Part shown: piece after piece, positions 16,470 through 25,927 of the stretch | Position numbering within the stretch: position 1 is the first letter of the stretch | Layout: the number at the start of each line of letters is the position of its first letter | Source: Bacteroidota bacterium | Lineage (GTDB): Bacteria; Bacteroidota; JABWAT01 | Reading direction: 5' to 3' | DNA: 64,000 nucleotides | Assembly (NCBI GenBank): GCA_020161835.1 | Contig: JAIUNL010000013.1 | Location: 1-64,000, forward strand | The notes under the pieces: generated by a model | Database searches by the model: none | Seen by the model: only the letters and a program-made list of their open reading frames with translations | Told to the model about the DNA's origin: nothing | Program-made: the position numbers and the translations under genes

Positions 16470-18539
16470 CTTCAGGAATTGGTTAAAGTGATTTTCAATC
16501 TCCTCATACTGATGACGCCAGGCCTTTTGATCCTTAAAACCGTGTGATTCTGCCGGGTAGTACATCACATCAAATTTTTTGTTCAGTTCGATGAGTTTTT
16601 GAGAAAGCTGAACTACATCCTGAAATAAGACATTGTCATCAACCATCCCGTGAAGCACTAACAAATGGTTTTTCAAACCCGAGGCATAAGTGACCGGTGA
16701 TGTTTTTTCATAAATTGCTTTATTCTGTTTGAGTGACCCGAGACGTTGTTCTGTGTACCAGCGGTTGTACAATTCCCAGTTGGCAACTGATCTCAGTGCG
16801 GCCCCTGCTTTAAATACATCCGGACTCTTGAACAAACCCATTAAAGTGAGAAATCCGCCGTAACTTCCGCCATAAATTCCGATTCGGGAGGAATCGGCCA
16901 AACCTGTTTGTGTTAAATATCTGGCAGCAGCTACACAATCACTCCAGTCAGCCCCACCCATATCTTTGTATATTGAAATCCTGACGTCTCTGCCATAACC
17001 GGCACTTCCTGAATAATCAATATTTAAAACGATGTAGCCCTGCTGTGCCAGATACTGATTAAACAGATTTTCCCGCCAGTAATATCCGTAATGATTCAAA
17101 ACATTTTGCAGATAACCGGCGCCGTGAACGAAAATAACTGCCGGGTAAGTTTTATCAGGGGAATACTGATCCGGAAGGAAAACCTGAGCAGGGAATTCTG
17201 TGTTTGTTTCTCTATTTTTTATCCATTTTATTTCCGGAAGTGTTTTTTTGAAGGATGAAAAACGGGGCGGAACCGAATGTGTGAGTTGAGTTTCTTTTAA
17301 AGTTTTTACATCAAGAAGCCATATGTCACTGGGTTCTGAAAGGCTTGTCTTTAAATAGGACAGGGTTTTCCCGTCTGAAGAAACACTGATTTCTGTTCGT
17401 ACTCCGTCAGTTTCAGTCAAACTTTTTCTTTCACCTGTTCGAATATTCAGTTTCCAGATTTGCCGGTTGAAAGGTGAGGTCTCAGTTGAAGTCAGAAATA
17501 ATTCATCCTTATTTCCCGGATTCCAGATGAAGAAATCAACCTCATATTTTCCTGAGGTCATCTGTTTGATCGATTTACTCTGAAGATCGTAGAGATAAAC
17601 GTGGTTCCAACCCGTCATTTCATGAGTAAATGCCAAAGTTTTGCTATCAGGTGAAAATCCAAATCCGTCAAACGGATTTATCCAGGCGGTATCAGTCTGT
17701 GTGAAAAATGTATCTGTTTTTCCTGACTGCAGATCACAGATCATGAAGTCTCTGCTTTTCTGATCCATCCTGATATTGGACCAGGCCAACCACCTGCCAT
17801 CACGGGAAATGGCTGTTGAACCTCCATAACCTGCTGTCCAGTTTTCGCCACCGGGTGTTTTGGGTTTTACTGAATCTGGAGACATCTGTACAAACCTGAA
17901 CTTATACCAACCGGATCGTGCTGATTGCTGAACTTCCAAAATTGGATTCAGCCATTGCGGAACAGGATTTTCAATCAGAGAATCAGTTTGAGTGAGTTGA
18001 AGAATCAGATTCCCGGTTTTTGCCAAACGACCGGTAAATGAAATCTGGGTTTGACCGTCTGCAGGTTTTTTTGTGATGAAAAGAGGACTGCCTTTTTGGA
18101 TGGTTGAAACTGTATTTCGGGTTAAAAAGCTGAGTGATGATAGATCTTCACCTTCAGAAAGGGAAGTGATCGTACCTTCCGTTGCAGTGATAACTTCACT
18201 GATTCCGGTTTCAGTTGAATACGACCAGATTTCTCCGTTTTCAATGAAAAGAAACGAGTTACTGTCTGACCGCCAGTTTTGAAAACGTGTTTGCTTCTGT
18301 TTTGAAATCTGATTGGTTTTTCGGGTAATCGTGTTGGTCAAAAAAAGATAGAGGGTATCGTAACCCTGTGCATTCCATTGATAAACGACCCACTTGCCGT
18401 CCGGGGAAAGAACCGGTGAAGCGGGTCTGGTTCCGGTCAGATAAGGCGATGAGAAAATATCGGCGGTGGTTAAAGGCAGGTTTTGGGCAAATGTTGAAAA
18501 CGAAATAAAAATAAACAGAACTGACAACCAACTTTTCAT
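16458..18539 (-). CDS. S9 family prolyl oligopeptidase / DPP IV-like peptidase, exported
   Basis: 693 residues with a signal peptide (MKSWLSVLFIFISFSTFAQ). Residues about 30-430 form a beta-propeller with PD40-like blades (SPDGKWVVYQW, SRDGRWLAWSNI, SPDSKTLAFTHEMTGWNHVYLYD). The C-terminal alpha/beta hydrolase carries GIYGGSYGGF (Ser559), GMVDDNVLFQ (Asp634) and ESHGFKD (His666). It likely removes dipeptides from proline-containing peptides in the periplasm or at the surface. The last codons and stop lie inside a heptamer repeat. It is on the same strand as the trypsin-like lipoprotein upstream, separated by about 50 bp. Confidence 0.92.
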   Translation of the reverse strand: MKSWLSVLFIFISFSTFAQNLPLTTADIFSSPYLTGTRPASPVLSPDGKWVVYQWNAQGYDTLYLFLTNTITRKTNQISKQKQTRFQNWRSDSNSFLFIENGEIWSYSTETGISEVITATEGTITSLSEGEDLSSLSFLTRNTVSTIQKGSPLFITKKPADGQTQISFTGRLAKTGNLILQLTQTDSLIENPVPQWLNPILEVQQSARSGWYKFRFVQMSPDSVKPKTPGGENWTAGYGGSTAISRDGRWLAWSNIRMDQKSRDFMICDLQSGKTDTFFTQTDTAWINPFDGFGFSPDSKTLAFTHEMTGWNHVYLYDLQSKSIKQMTSGKYEVDFFIWNPGNKDELFLTSTETSPFNRQIWKLNIRTGERKSLTETDGVRTEISVSSDGKTLSYLKTSLSEPSDIWLLDVKTLKETQLTHSVPPRFSSFKKTLPEIKWIKNRETNTEFPAQVFLPDQYSPDKTYPAVIFVHGAGYLQNVLNHYGYYWRENLFNQYLAQQGYIVLNIDYSGSAGYGRDVRISIYKDMGGADWSDCVAAARYLTQTGLADSSRIGIYGGSYGGFLTLMGLFKSPDVFKAGAALRSVANWELYNRWYTEQRLGSLKQNKAIYEKTSPVTYASGLKNHLLVLHGMVDDNVLFQDVVQLSQKLIELNKKFDVMYYPAESHGFKDQKAWRHQYEEIENHFNQFLKEKL

Positions 18540-18590
18540 ACTTCTCCGAATTTTTCTAAAATAAATCAGGTAACAAAGATAAATCCGGAA

Positions 18591-19661
18591 TCACTTATTT
18601 TTATAACTGCTTTTAAATAGTTTTAAATTATATCCCAATTTTTGAAGCCTTTCCTGATTCTGATTTAAAAAATCAAGAATTGCCCTGATTGAAATAATAT
18701 TAGCTGTACCATAATGCTGAATGGTTTGGCGTTTAATCAGTAACTTTCCTTCACTGAATTCTCTGACTTCTACCGATTCATCAAAATCTTCCATTGGTGC
18801 AACCACCCATTCATAATGGATCGGAGCTGAACGTGTCATCCCAATCCAATCCGGCTCTGTGGAATTAAAACGATATGCAAAAACCGGTCCGCCACTGTAT
18901 CCGCGGTTGATGACGGCATCAGTAATAAAACTATCAGGGCGTTTTTTGCTGATCGTTATCAAACCTGTTGTCAGTTGCTTTTGTGCTGCCGGATACCCGA
19001 AATGATAGGCAAGTGACCCGAGTTTGAGCTTTTCTGAATTCCCGATCTGACCTTTGAATTCTTCAAGTTTTAATGATAAATCGTTGTTGATTGTCTGACC
19101 TAAAATGGCAACGTCTGGATTTTGATCGGAAGCGAGAATGGTGAGTTTGTCAAGTTCAGGATATTCAGGAAGAAATAAGTCGGTGTTTATTTTAACAGCC
19201 AGAGTTCTGACGTAAGGGTAGCCAGCAGGGTTTTTTGCTGTGTAAAACTGCCAAATAGAATCAGATTTAACAACAACATGGTGGCAGGTAAGAACAGCAA
19301 GTTTGCCTTCCCTGAATTGGAGGACAAGTCCGGTTCCGGTTGAGGGTTCATTTTTTATTTTCAATTCAGTGGCATATGCCTCCGGAGATCGCCTTTTTAT
19401 GTCCGGAAGGGAAATGTTTTTGGATTCCGGGAAATAATAAACCCGGTAATAGGTCATTGAATTGACAAGAATAACAGATTGGGAAATCGTTTCAAGCATA
19501 TCTGAATCAAGATCCGGAGGATATTGATTCATGTAAGTGTCTGTTGTCGATAAAGAAAATAGTCCCTGTTTTTCAGATGAAGATGAACAGGCCATCAACC
19601 CAGCAGACATAAAAATGACTGCAAAGAAGCTGGTTAAATGTTGGAGCGAAATTTTTTTCAC
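18591..19661 (-). CDS. Trypsin-like serine protease lipoprotein
   Basis: 356 residues from a GTG start at 19659-19661. A lipoprotein leader ends GLMACSSSS (Cys25). The trypsin-fold triad is visible: TCHHVVV (His128), NPDVAIL (Asp183) and NRGYSGGPVF (Ser256). No PDZ domain is present, unlike DegP-type proteases. The long N-terminal part before the domain (residues 30-105) is not recognised. The active form would be tethered to an envelope membrane. The GTG lies directly downstream of a heptamer tract that also covers the stop codon of the upstream Fe-S oxidoreductase gene, so the start region is partly made from repeat sequence. Confidence 0.78.
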   Translation of the reverse strand: MKKISLQHLTSFFAVIFMSAGLMACSSSSEKQGLFSLSTTDTYMNQYPPDLDSDMLETISQSVILVNSMTYYRVYYFPESKNISLPDIKRRSPEAYATELKIKNEPSTGTGLVLQFREGKLAVLTCHHVVVKSDSIWQFYTAKNPAGYPYVRTLAVKINTDLFLPEYPELDKLTILASDQNPDVAILGQTINNDLSLKLEEFKGQIGNSEKLKLGSLAYHFGYPAAQKQLTTGLITISKKRPDSFITDAVINRGYSGGPVFAYRFNSTEPDWIGMTRSAPIHYEWVVAPMEDFDESVEVREFSEGKLLIKRQTIQHYGTANIISIRAILDFLNQNQERLQKLGYNLKLFKSSYKNK

Positions 19662-19670
19662 CTAAATCTT

Positions 19671-19705
19671 ACCACTTACCACTCACTTGTAACTTATAAC
19701 TATTT
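19671..19705. repeat. Degenerate heptamer tract overlapping a stop codon
   Basis: Five units in one seven-base register: ACCACTT, ACCACTC, ACTTGTA, ACTTATA, ACTATTT. The stop codon of the Fe-S oxidoreductase gene (19700-19702, minus strand) lies in the last unit, and the GTG start of the next gene is 10 bp beyond. The words match those at 16442 and, inverted, at 54476. Confidence 0.78.
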
Positions 19706-21736
19706 TTTCCCCATCGACTCTGCAACAAATTCGGCAATATCTTTTACCTTCACATCCTGACCGCCTTCAGATGATTTCACACCATCCGACATCATGGTCA
19801 TACAAAATGGACAGGCGGTGGCAACTGTATCAGCACCGGTCGCAACGGCTTCTTCTGCTCTTTCCTGATTTATTCTCTTGCCGGTATTTTCCTCCATAAA
19901 CATTCTGGCACCACCGGCTCCGCAGCAAAGACCTTTATCTTTTGACCGCTTCATTTCAATTGTTTCAATTCCGTCAAGAAAGTCCAGAATTTCCCTTGGT
20001 GCATCATAAATTCCGTTTGCCCGGCCCAGGTAACAGGAATCGTGGAAAGTTACTTTGGAGTGTTCCTGAGGTGCGAGTTTGATCTTTCCTTCACTGATAA
20101 GCTGTTTGATCAGTTCGGTATGGTGAATAACTTCGTAATGCCCGCCAAAATCACCATATTCATTTTTGAGGATGTTAAAACAGTGCGGACAGCTTGTCAC
20201 AACTTTTTTGAACTTGTACTGACTGAGCATTTCAACGTTTTCAATAATCAGCGTTTCAGCAAGCATTTCATTTCCTGCCCGTCTTGCCGGGTCGCCTGTA
20301 CATTTTTCCTTTTTCCCAACAATCGCCCAATCGAGTCCGGCTTCATTTAAGATTGTTGTAAGTGCACGGGTTACTTTTGTGTACCGGTCATCGAATGCAC
20401 CCGCACAACCTACCCAGAAAAGAACATCAACAGCACCACCTTTTTCGTCAATTCGGGGTACCTTGAGTCCTTCGGTCCATTTTTCACGATCCTGAGGGTT
20501 AAATGCCCAGGGAAGTCCCTTCGTTTCAAGATTATCAAACATGATTTTGAGTTCAGGCGAAACCTTCGACTCATTTAAAACCAGATGTCGCCGCATATCA
20601 ATAATCTGTGGAACATGTTCAATCATGACAGGGCATTCTTCCATACAGGCCTGGCAGGTCGTACATGACCAGATTTCTTCCTCAGAAATGAAATCTCCAA
20701 CCAGAAGTTTTTGGAGGATGCCTTTTCCAGCTTCAGATTCTGCTTCAATTTTTCCCTGTGCCACATCCATTCTTTCGGCGAGTCGGTGCCGGGTGTCGAC
20801 AATTATTTTTCTCGGTGAAAGAGGTTTCCCGGTCAGATTAGCCGGACAAACTGAGGTACATCTTCCGCATTCTGTACAGGTGTAACTGTCAAAAAGCTGT
20901 TTCCAGGTCAGATCTTCAATATCCTTTGCCCCAAACGAAGGCATTTCCATATCCGGATTTTCTTCCATTTTAGCCATGGTTTCCATGATATGCATCGGCT
21001 TCAGTTTTCCGGAAGGTTCCAGATTACTGAAATAGACATTGAAAACTGAGGTTAACACATGAAGGTGTTTTGAATAGGGAAGGTAATTCAGGAAGGTGAA
21101 AATGATAACCATGTGCAGCCACCAGGCCACATAATATCCGGTTTCAGACTGATTCGTGATTGTTCCGATTAAGGCAGAGATTGGGCGGTATTCCCAGTTT
21201 ACCGATTCTGAATGGAAAGCATATTGGAGGAAATAAGTAACAACAACACCCAAAATTAAAAGCAGAATTGATGTTGCATCAAGTTGGGCTTTAATCGTCA
21301 TTTCGCTGGTCCATAACCGTGCCGGGCGGATAATCCATCTTCTGATCAGTAACGAAATGACGGCCAGGGCTACCAACGAGGCAAAAACATCCTGCGAAAA
21401 AGAAATAACTGTATAAACCGGACCTAAAAATGAAAAGGAGACTTCAAATAAACCCCTGAAAACACCTTTCAGAATTTCTTCAATCAGCCCGAAACCCAGA
21501 ACCAGAAATCCCCAGAAAATCATAACATGAAGCAATCCTGCAACAGGCTCACGCATGATTTTTGATTGACCCAGAGCAATTTTTAACATGTTGCCAAGTC
21601 GGGTTCCAACGTTCCCAAACCGGTCTTCTGGTTTGCCCATTCTAAGTCCAACCAATAACCGCCGGCAACTGACGGTAAAAAATGTTAACGCAGAAGCGAG
21701 AACAAGAATAAATGCCAGACCGTGCATCCACTCCAT
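19700..21736 (-). CDS. Membrane-bound Fe-S oxidoreductase (EMO / HdrD-like, two CCG domains)
   Basis: 678 residues. The N-terminal third has about six membrane helices with a NarI/DsrM-like layout. Then come two [4Fe-4S] motifs ([12 protein letters not shown] and [12 protein letters not shown]), and two CCG domains (CAGAF ... [15 protein letters not shown] ... [15 protein letters not shown], and [20 protein letters not shown] ... [12 protein letters not shown] ... [10 protein letters not shown]). This fits the DUF224 proteins proposed to pass electrons between EtfAB and menaquinone during beta-oxidation (EMO type), or related HdrD/GlpC-type subunits. No etf genes are in the window, so the partner is inferred only. 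The last codon region is inside a heptamer tract. Confidence 0.85.
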   Translation of the reverse strand: MEWMHGLAFILVLASALTFFTVSCRRLLVGLRMGKPEDRFGNVGTRLGNMLKIALGQSKIMREPVAGLLHVMIFWGFLVLGFGLIEEILKGVFRGLFEVSFSFLGPVYTVISFSQDVFASLVALAVISLLIRRWIIRPARLWTSEMTIKAQLDATSILLLILGVVVTYFLQYAFHSESVNWEYRPISALIGTITNQSETGYYVAWWLHMVIIFTFLNYLPYSKHLHVLTSVFNVYFSNLEPSGKLKPMHIMETMAKMEENPDMEMPSFGAKDIEDLTWKQLFDSYTCTECGRCTSVCPANLTGKPLSPRKIIVDTRHRLAERMDVAQGKIEAESEAGKGILQKLLVGDFISEEEIWSCTTCQACMEECPVMIEHVPQIIDMRRHLVLNESKVSPELKIMFDNLETKGLPWAFNPQDREKWTEGLKVPRIDEKGGAVDVLFWVGCAGAFDDRYTKVTRALTTILNEAGLDWAIVGKKEKCTGDPARRAGNEMLAETLIIENVEMLSQYKFKKVVTSCPHCFNILKNEYGDFGGHYEVIHHTELIKQLISEGKIKLAPQEHSKVTFHDSCYLGRANGIYDAPREILDFLDGIETIEMKRSKDKGLCCGAGGARMFMEENTGKRINQERAEEAVATGADTVATACPFCMTMMSDGVKSSEGGQDVKVKDIAEFVAESMGKK

Positions 21737-21816
21737 AAAAAACTCCGGATATAAAGATTCTGATTTATTTTATTGATCTGAACTAATCAGTCCAGAAGGC
21801 ATAACAGTGACCGGAA

Positions 21817-22719
21817 TTAAATTTCCAGATAACCCTGCATGAAAATTCTTGCAGATCCACTGATTTCAAGACGGGAAACCTGATGATCTTTAACATCAGC
21901 TTTTATTTTGACTTCTCCCTCACGGTTAATGGCAGAACCCTGCTCACCCGTAAACTGATAGGATCGGTTTTCGAGCCCCGGAAAAACAAATTTTAGCCAG
22001 TATGCAGCAAGTGCTGCATTGGTTGTACCAGTCACGGGATCCTCATTGATTCCCAGATTGGGTGAAAAATATCTGGAATGAAAACTCGAGGAGGGTTTTA
22101 TGGTTTCTCTTGAAAAAGTACAGACTCCCGAAATATTTTCATCAATCAGTATCTTTCGCAGCAGTCCAAAATTTGGCAGTATTTTCTTTAAGGTAAGCAA
22201 ACCCAAAACCGGGATCATAAAAATTCTGGAATCGGTAATATAAATGGGCAGACGTGAATCAATGTCATTGTCTGTAATGCCAAGAAACCTGAAAATATCT
22301 TCCTGAGGTCCACCATAAGGTTTAAATACTGGAACAGGAAGTCCAACCCAGATCACCGGATTTGAACTGGTTCCAGGTTCGATACTGATGGGCAGTATAC
22401 CCTTCTGGTAATCAAGATGGTGATGGCTTACAAACCCGTCAACCACATGAAGAACACGTTCTTTGATCAGAACAAAAAGTGCTGCAAGTGTCGAATGTCC
22501 GCTCAGAGAAATTTCAAAAGAAGGTGTAAACCAGCGGAGTGTACAAATTGATTTTTCTGAAATTCCCGGCAAAATGAAGACGGTTTCCGGAAGGTTCAGA
22601 TCCCGTGCAATTCCCTGCATATCTTCATCAGTCAGATTTTCGGTGTTGAAAACAACGCCTGCCGGATTTCCTTTTAAAGGTTGGCTTGTAAAGCTATTAA
22701 CGTGGTAATACTTGCGCAT
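21817..22719 (-). CDS. PhzF-family isomerase/epimerase
   Basis: 300 residues of the diaminopimelate-epimerase fold. Hallmarks: HVNSFTSQPLKGNPAGVVF at the start, the catalytic Glu45 in DLNLPETVFIL, LSGHSTLAALFVL, GINEDPVTGTTNAALAAYW and FTGEQGSAINREGEVKI. PhzF itself isomerises a phenazine precursor, but most family members act on unknown small metabolites. No phenazine genes are present. It stands apart, with 80 bp to the Fe-S oxidoreductase start downstream and a 274 bp AT-rich divergent spacer upstream. Confidence 0.9.
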   Translation of the reverse strand: MRKYYHVNSFTSQPLKGNPAGVVFNTENLTDEDMQGIARDLNLPETVFILPGISEKSICTLRWFTPSFEISLSGHSTLAALFVLIKERVLHVVDGFVSHHHLDYQKGILPISIEPGTSSNPVIWVGLPVPVFKPYGGPQEDIFRFLGITDNDIDSRLPIYITDSRIFMIPVLGLLTLKKILPNFGLLRKILIDENISGVCTFSRETIKPSSSFHSRYFSPNLGINEDPVTGTTNAALAAYWLKFVFPGLENRSYQFTGEQGSAINREGEVKIKADVKDHQVSRLEISGSARIFMQGYLEI

Positions 22720-22993
22720 GTGCTCTGTTTTTGATTGCTAATTCGTCAAGATATAAAATTCAGATAAAAATGTGAATGTTTTTTTTCCAAATAGTGAAAA
22801 AAATTGAAATTAGGCCATCTTTTTAATCCAAAAAATAGATCACCCGGTTCACATTACCTGAATACCGATGGCTTTTTGTCTGCTGGATTTCTAACTTTAA
22901 CTAAAGCAAAATGAAACTTAGTCATTTTCAGTATCCAAACTGTCTGAAAATGTCGATTGAAGTCAGTTAATCAGGGATGATCCAGGAGTTTGA

Positions 22994-23470
22994 ATGGTTA
23001 CCGGAAATAGTGAACCGAAGCAGAATAAAAAACTCGAAAATGTTGAAGATCTTGATATCTGGCAAAAAGTCCATATCATCACCATGGATGTCCTGAAATC
23101 TGTTAAAGCCTATCCCATCAGTGAATGGAGTGGATTGGCTCAACGTACAAAAAATATTGCAATTGATGTTCCTGTTCTGATTGAAAGAGGATTCAAACGC
23201 CGCAATTTTCGTGAAAAACTCGATTATTATCTCAAGGCCAGCGAAGCACTTGATGAATTGAAATACCTGCTTAAGATTGCTGACCAGCTCGGTTATACCA
23301 AAAAAACAAACCCCTTATACCCTCAGATTGAAGAAACGGCAGCAATGTTTACCGGCCTGATCAAAGCTATGGAAAAACGTACACTTGGGCTTCCTGCCCG
23401 TGGGCGTGATGTTTCTAACAGTGAACTTCCGGTTGACCCTGTCGTTGATGTTTCAGCACCAGATGCATGA
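22994..23470 (+). CDS. Four-helix-bundle protein of the 23S rRNA intervening-sequence type
   Basis: 158 residues. Residues about 15-130 match the four-helix bundle family: LDIWQKVHIITMDVLKSVKAYPISEWSGLAQRTKNIAIDVPVLIERGFKR then FREKLDYYLKASEALDELKYLLKIADQLGY. Such proteins were first seen in intervening sequences of 23S rRNA genes but are common as free genes; their role is unknown. Here there is no rRNA nearby. A good AGGAG lies before the ATG. Its stop overlaps the miaA start by 4 bp (ATGA, 23467-23470), so the two are translationally coupled, which may link it to RNA metabolism. Confidence 0.8.
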   Translation: MVTGNSEPKQNKKLENVEDLDIWQKVHIITMDVLKSVKAYPISEWSGLAQRTKNIAIDVPVLIERGFKRRNFREKLDYYLKASEALDELKYLLKIADQLGYTKKTNPLYPQIEETAAMFTGLIKAMEKRTLGLPARGRDVSNSELPVDPVVDVSAPDA

Positions 23471-24390
23471 ACCCCATTCCCGTTCTTGTCATTCTTGGCC
23501 CAACCGCAATTGGTAAAACAAAACTCGCAGTAAACGTTGCCGCCCGGCTGAACGGGGAAATCATTTCTGCAGATTCACGACAGGTTTACCGTAGAATGAC
23601 CATCGGTACCGGTAAAGACCTCGATGATTTTAATACACCTTCCGGGAAAATTCCCTTCCACCTGATTGATATCCGTGATCCCGGTTATGAATTCAATGTT
23701 TTTGAGTTTAGAAATGAAGCCCTGAAAGCAATTGAATCCTGCAGCAGTCAATCCCGTTTTCCGGTTATTTGCGGGGGTACAGGGCTTTATTTGAGTTCGC
23801 TTCTGCAAAATTACCGGTTTTCTGAAGTTCCTGTAAACCCCACTCTAAGAGCTAAAATGGAACCACTTTCTGATTCTGAACTCATTCAGATTCTGACCGG
23901 GAAAAAACATCTTCACAATAAAACTGATCTGACTGACCGAAACCGGTTGATAAGGGCAATTGAAATTGCTGAAGGTGACAAAACGATTAAAAGTGGAAAG
24001 CCGGAAACCTTACTTGACCCACTCATCTTTGGTCTTGACTGTAAAAGAGAGATACTTTACAACCGGATTGACCGGCGGTTGAAAATGAGACTGGATGACG
24101 GATTAATTGAAGAAGTTAAGTCCCTGCTAGATTCAGGATTGACTTCTGATCAACTTAGATTTTACGGACTTGAGTACCGATTCATAACTGATTTTATTCT
24201 TGGAATCATTTCCCGTGAAGTGCTTGAGACCGAACTTGCCCGGGCGATTCATAAGTTTGCGAAACGGCAGTTGACCTGGTTCAGGAAAATGGAGAAGGAG
24301 GGCATTGTGATTAACTGGCTGGATGCTGAGAATGACCCGGATTTAAACGCCCGGATCATTCTTGAAAAATTGGGGCACTTAACTTTTTGA
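23467..24390 (+). CDS. miaA: tRNA dimethylallyltransferase MiaA
   Basis: 307 residues. Adds the dimethylallyl group to A37 of tRNAs reading UNN codons. The Walker A motif GPTAIGKT is at 11-18, followed by IISADSRQVYRRMTIGTGKD and IPFHLIDIRDPGYEFNVFEF, then VICGGTGLYLSSLL and NRIDRRLKMRLDDGLIEEV. The signature reads GTGKD instead of the more usual GTAKP or GTDKP, a subtype I recall from one of the two MiaA copies in Bacteroidota. The C-terminus ends with KRQLTWFRKMEKE as expected. The 3' end overlaps the convergent SDR gene by 12 bp. Confidence 0.92.
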   Translation: MNPIPVLVILGPTAIGKTKLAVNVAARLNGEIISADSRQVYRRMTIGTGKDLDDFNTPSGKIPFHLIDIRDPGYEFNVFEFRNEALKAIESCSSQSRFPVICGGTGLYLSSLLQNYRFSEVPVNPTLRAKMEPLSDSELIQILTGKKHLHNKTDLTDRNRLIRAIEIAEGDKTIKSGKPETLLDPLIFGLDCKREILYNRIDRRLKMRLDDGLIEEVKSLLDSGLTSDQLRFYGLEYRFITDFILGIISREVLETELARAIHKFAKRQLTWFRKMEKEGIVINWLDAENDPDLNARIILEKLGHLTF

Positions 24391-25206
24391 TTTCCGTTCA
24401 ATAACAAGTTTTACAATCCCGAAAAATACGAAATTGGGTAAAATCCGTCTGAGCATTAAAAGTAAAGGGGCATTACTTCCAACCGGATACCTCATTTTTT
24501 TCTTTCCGTCTGATGCAGCCTTAAAAATTGTCTTTGCTACAACTTCCGGTCCGGGTCCGTTTGCCCCCGCTGCCTGCATATTTGGCATCGTCAATGCTGT
24601 GTATGAATCATAAGCAGTGAGTCCATCTTTTTTAAATAGATCCATTGACCGGTCGTAGAAGTCGGTTTTGATGGCACCCGGTTCAACCAGTTTAACTCTG
24701 ATGTTGAACGGATTCAATTCAAATTGCAACGATTCAGAAAAACCTTCAACTGCCCATTTTGTACCGTGATAAAGGCTGTACAGCGGAAAGGTTATCAGTC
24801 CACCCATAGAGGTTACATTTATAATTGTGCCTGATTTTTTCTCACGGAAGTAGGGAAGTACTGACCGTGTAACATTCATCACACCAAAAACATTTGTATC
24901 AAACTGACGTTTAATCTGAACCTCAGATGCAGCTTCAAAGGCTCCAACTGCACCATATCCTGCATTATTCACAACAACATCCAGATTTCCAAAATCTGCC
25001 ATTACCTTTTTAATGGTGTTGGTAATTCCCGTTTCATCCAAAACATCAAGTTTGTAAACTTTTACATTTTCCAGGTGGATAAGTTCAGTTTCTTTCTCAG
25101 GTGTTCTCATGGTTGCGGCAACATTCCACCCCATTTTCTGAAAATAGAAGGCCGATGCCCGGCCAATTCCGGTAGATGATCCGGTTATTAATACTGTTTT
25201 TTTCAT
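24379..25206 (-). CDS. Short-chain dehydrogenase/reductase (SDR)
   Basis: 275 residues from the ATG at 25204-25206. The classical SDR pattern is complete: TGSSTGIGRASA for the cofactor, NNAGYGAVG, the catalytic Ser in NVTSMGG, and YHGTKWAVEGF with Tyr and Lys. The C-terminal helix and LLLMLRRILPN tail suggest possible membrane association. Substrate is unknown; the FadR-like operator upstream hints at lipid or acyl metabolism. It lies just downstream of a tetR-type gene on the same strand with a matching operator between them. Confidence 0.9.
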   Translation of the reverse strand: MKKTVLITGSSTGIGRASAFYFQKMGWNVAATMRTPEKETELIHLENVKVYKLDVLDETGITNTIKKVMADFGNLDVVVNNAGYGAVGAFEAASEVQIKRQFDTNVFGVMNVTRSVLPYFREKKSGTIINVTSMGGLITFPLYSLYHGTKWAVEGFSESLQFELNPFNIRVKLVEPGAIKTDFYDRSMDLFKKDGLTAYDSYTALTMPNMQAAGANGPGPEVVAKTIFKAASDGKKKMRYPVGSNAPLLLMLRRILPNFVFFGIVKLVIERKSKS

Positions 25207-25232
25207 AATGTTCCTTTTTTCTGATTTAATAA

Positions 25233-25251
25233 AATGAATATTCATTCGGTA
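25233..25251. promoter_or_regulatory. Predicted TetR operator upstream of the SDR gene
   Basis: AATGAATATTCATT (25233-25246) is a perfect 14 bp palindrome followed by CGGTA. The same layout, AATGA-4 nt-TCATTCGGTA, occurs over the tetR start at 25859-25877. The motif resembles the published operator of Bacillus FadR (TGAATGA..TCATTCA). Confidence 0.7.
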
Positions 25252-25274
25252 TTTTGCAAAATTTTTATTTTTTA

Positions 25275-25871
25275 TTAAAAGTAACCTGAAAATTCTTCAG
25301 TCCTGACACTGTCCCAACTTGATTTTACGACAGAGTCAAGCAGGTCACCTGTGATTTCCTGTGTGCCGGCAAGATGAAATTTGGCTGCTGTTACAACATG
25401 TCCGAATAGGCTTTCAACCAAAAATTCGAGAGGAAGTGGTCTGAGATGCCCTTCTGCGATCCCATCAGCCAGGAAATCAATAACAGGTTTGTAGAATACC
25501 TGGTTGTCATCCCGGGTTTCTGTACTGATAAACGGTGAATTGGAATATTGTTCCAAAAATTTGAACTCGACCGGATTTTCAATGAAAAATGTGAAGAGAT
25601 TCTTCCAGAAAAGTGAAAACCGGTAAGGGTAGGCGAGAGATAGATTTTCATCCTGGAGCAGTGCAATTCCCATTTTTTGCTTGAGGTGAGAATAAAGTTC
25701 ACTGATGAGTTGGTCTTTGTTTGCGAAATAATGGTAAATTGTACCTGCAGCAACACCTGCTTCTGTTGCAACGAGTGACATTGGTGTTGCATGAAAGCCG
25801 TTTTCGGTGATGAGTTTCAGCATCGCCGAAAGAATAGCTTGTTTTTTATCTGATTGTGAATGAATGGTCAT
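25275..25871 (-). CDS. TetR-family transcriptional regulator
   Basis: 198 residues. The N-terminal helix-turn-helix is clear: KKQAILSAMLKLITENGFHATPMSLVATEAGVAAGTIYHYFANKDQLISELY. The rest is a helical ligand-binding domain with no specific match; its layout (FFIENPVEFKFLEQYSNSPFI) is seen in FadR/YcdC-like regulators. A predicted operator covers its own start codon and another precedes the SDR gene, so it probably represses itself and the SDR gene and is released by a small ligand, perhaps an acyl-CoA. Confidence 0.9.
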   Translation of the reverse strand: MTIHSQSDKKQAILSAMLKLITENGFHATPMSLVATEAGVAAGTIYHYFANKDQLISELYSHLKQKMGIALLQDENLSLAYPYRFSLFWKNLFTFFIENPVEFKFLEQYSNSPFISTETRDDNQVFYKPVIDFLADGIAEGHLRPLPLEFLVESLFGHVVTAAKFHLAGTQEITGDLLDSVVKSSWDSVRTEEFSGYF

Positions 25872-25877
25872 TCGGTA
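25859..25877. promoter_or_regulatory. Predicted TetR operator over the regulator's own start codon
   Basis: AATGA (25859-25863) and TCATT (25868-25872) form inverted arms with a 4 nt spacer, followed by CGGTA. It matches the site at 25233-25251 at 17 of 19 positions. The start codon of the tetR gene (25869-25871) is inside it, implying autorepression. Confidence 0.7.
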
Positions 25878-25927
25878 AAAGTATTTATTTTAAATGATAT
25901 TGTCAAATACTGAGTTTAGCTTTTAAC

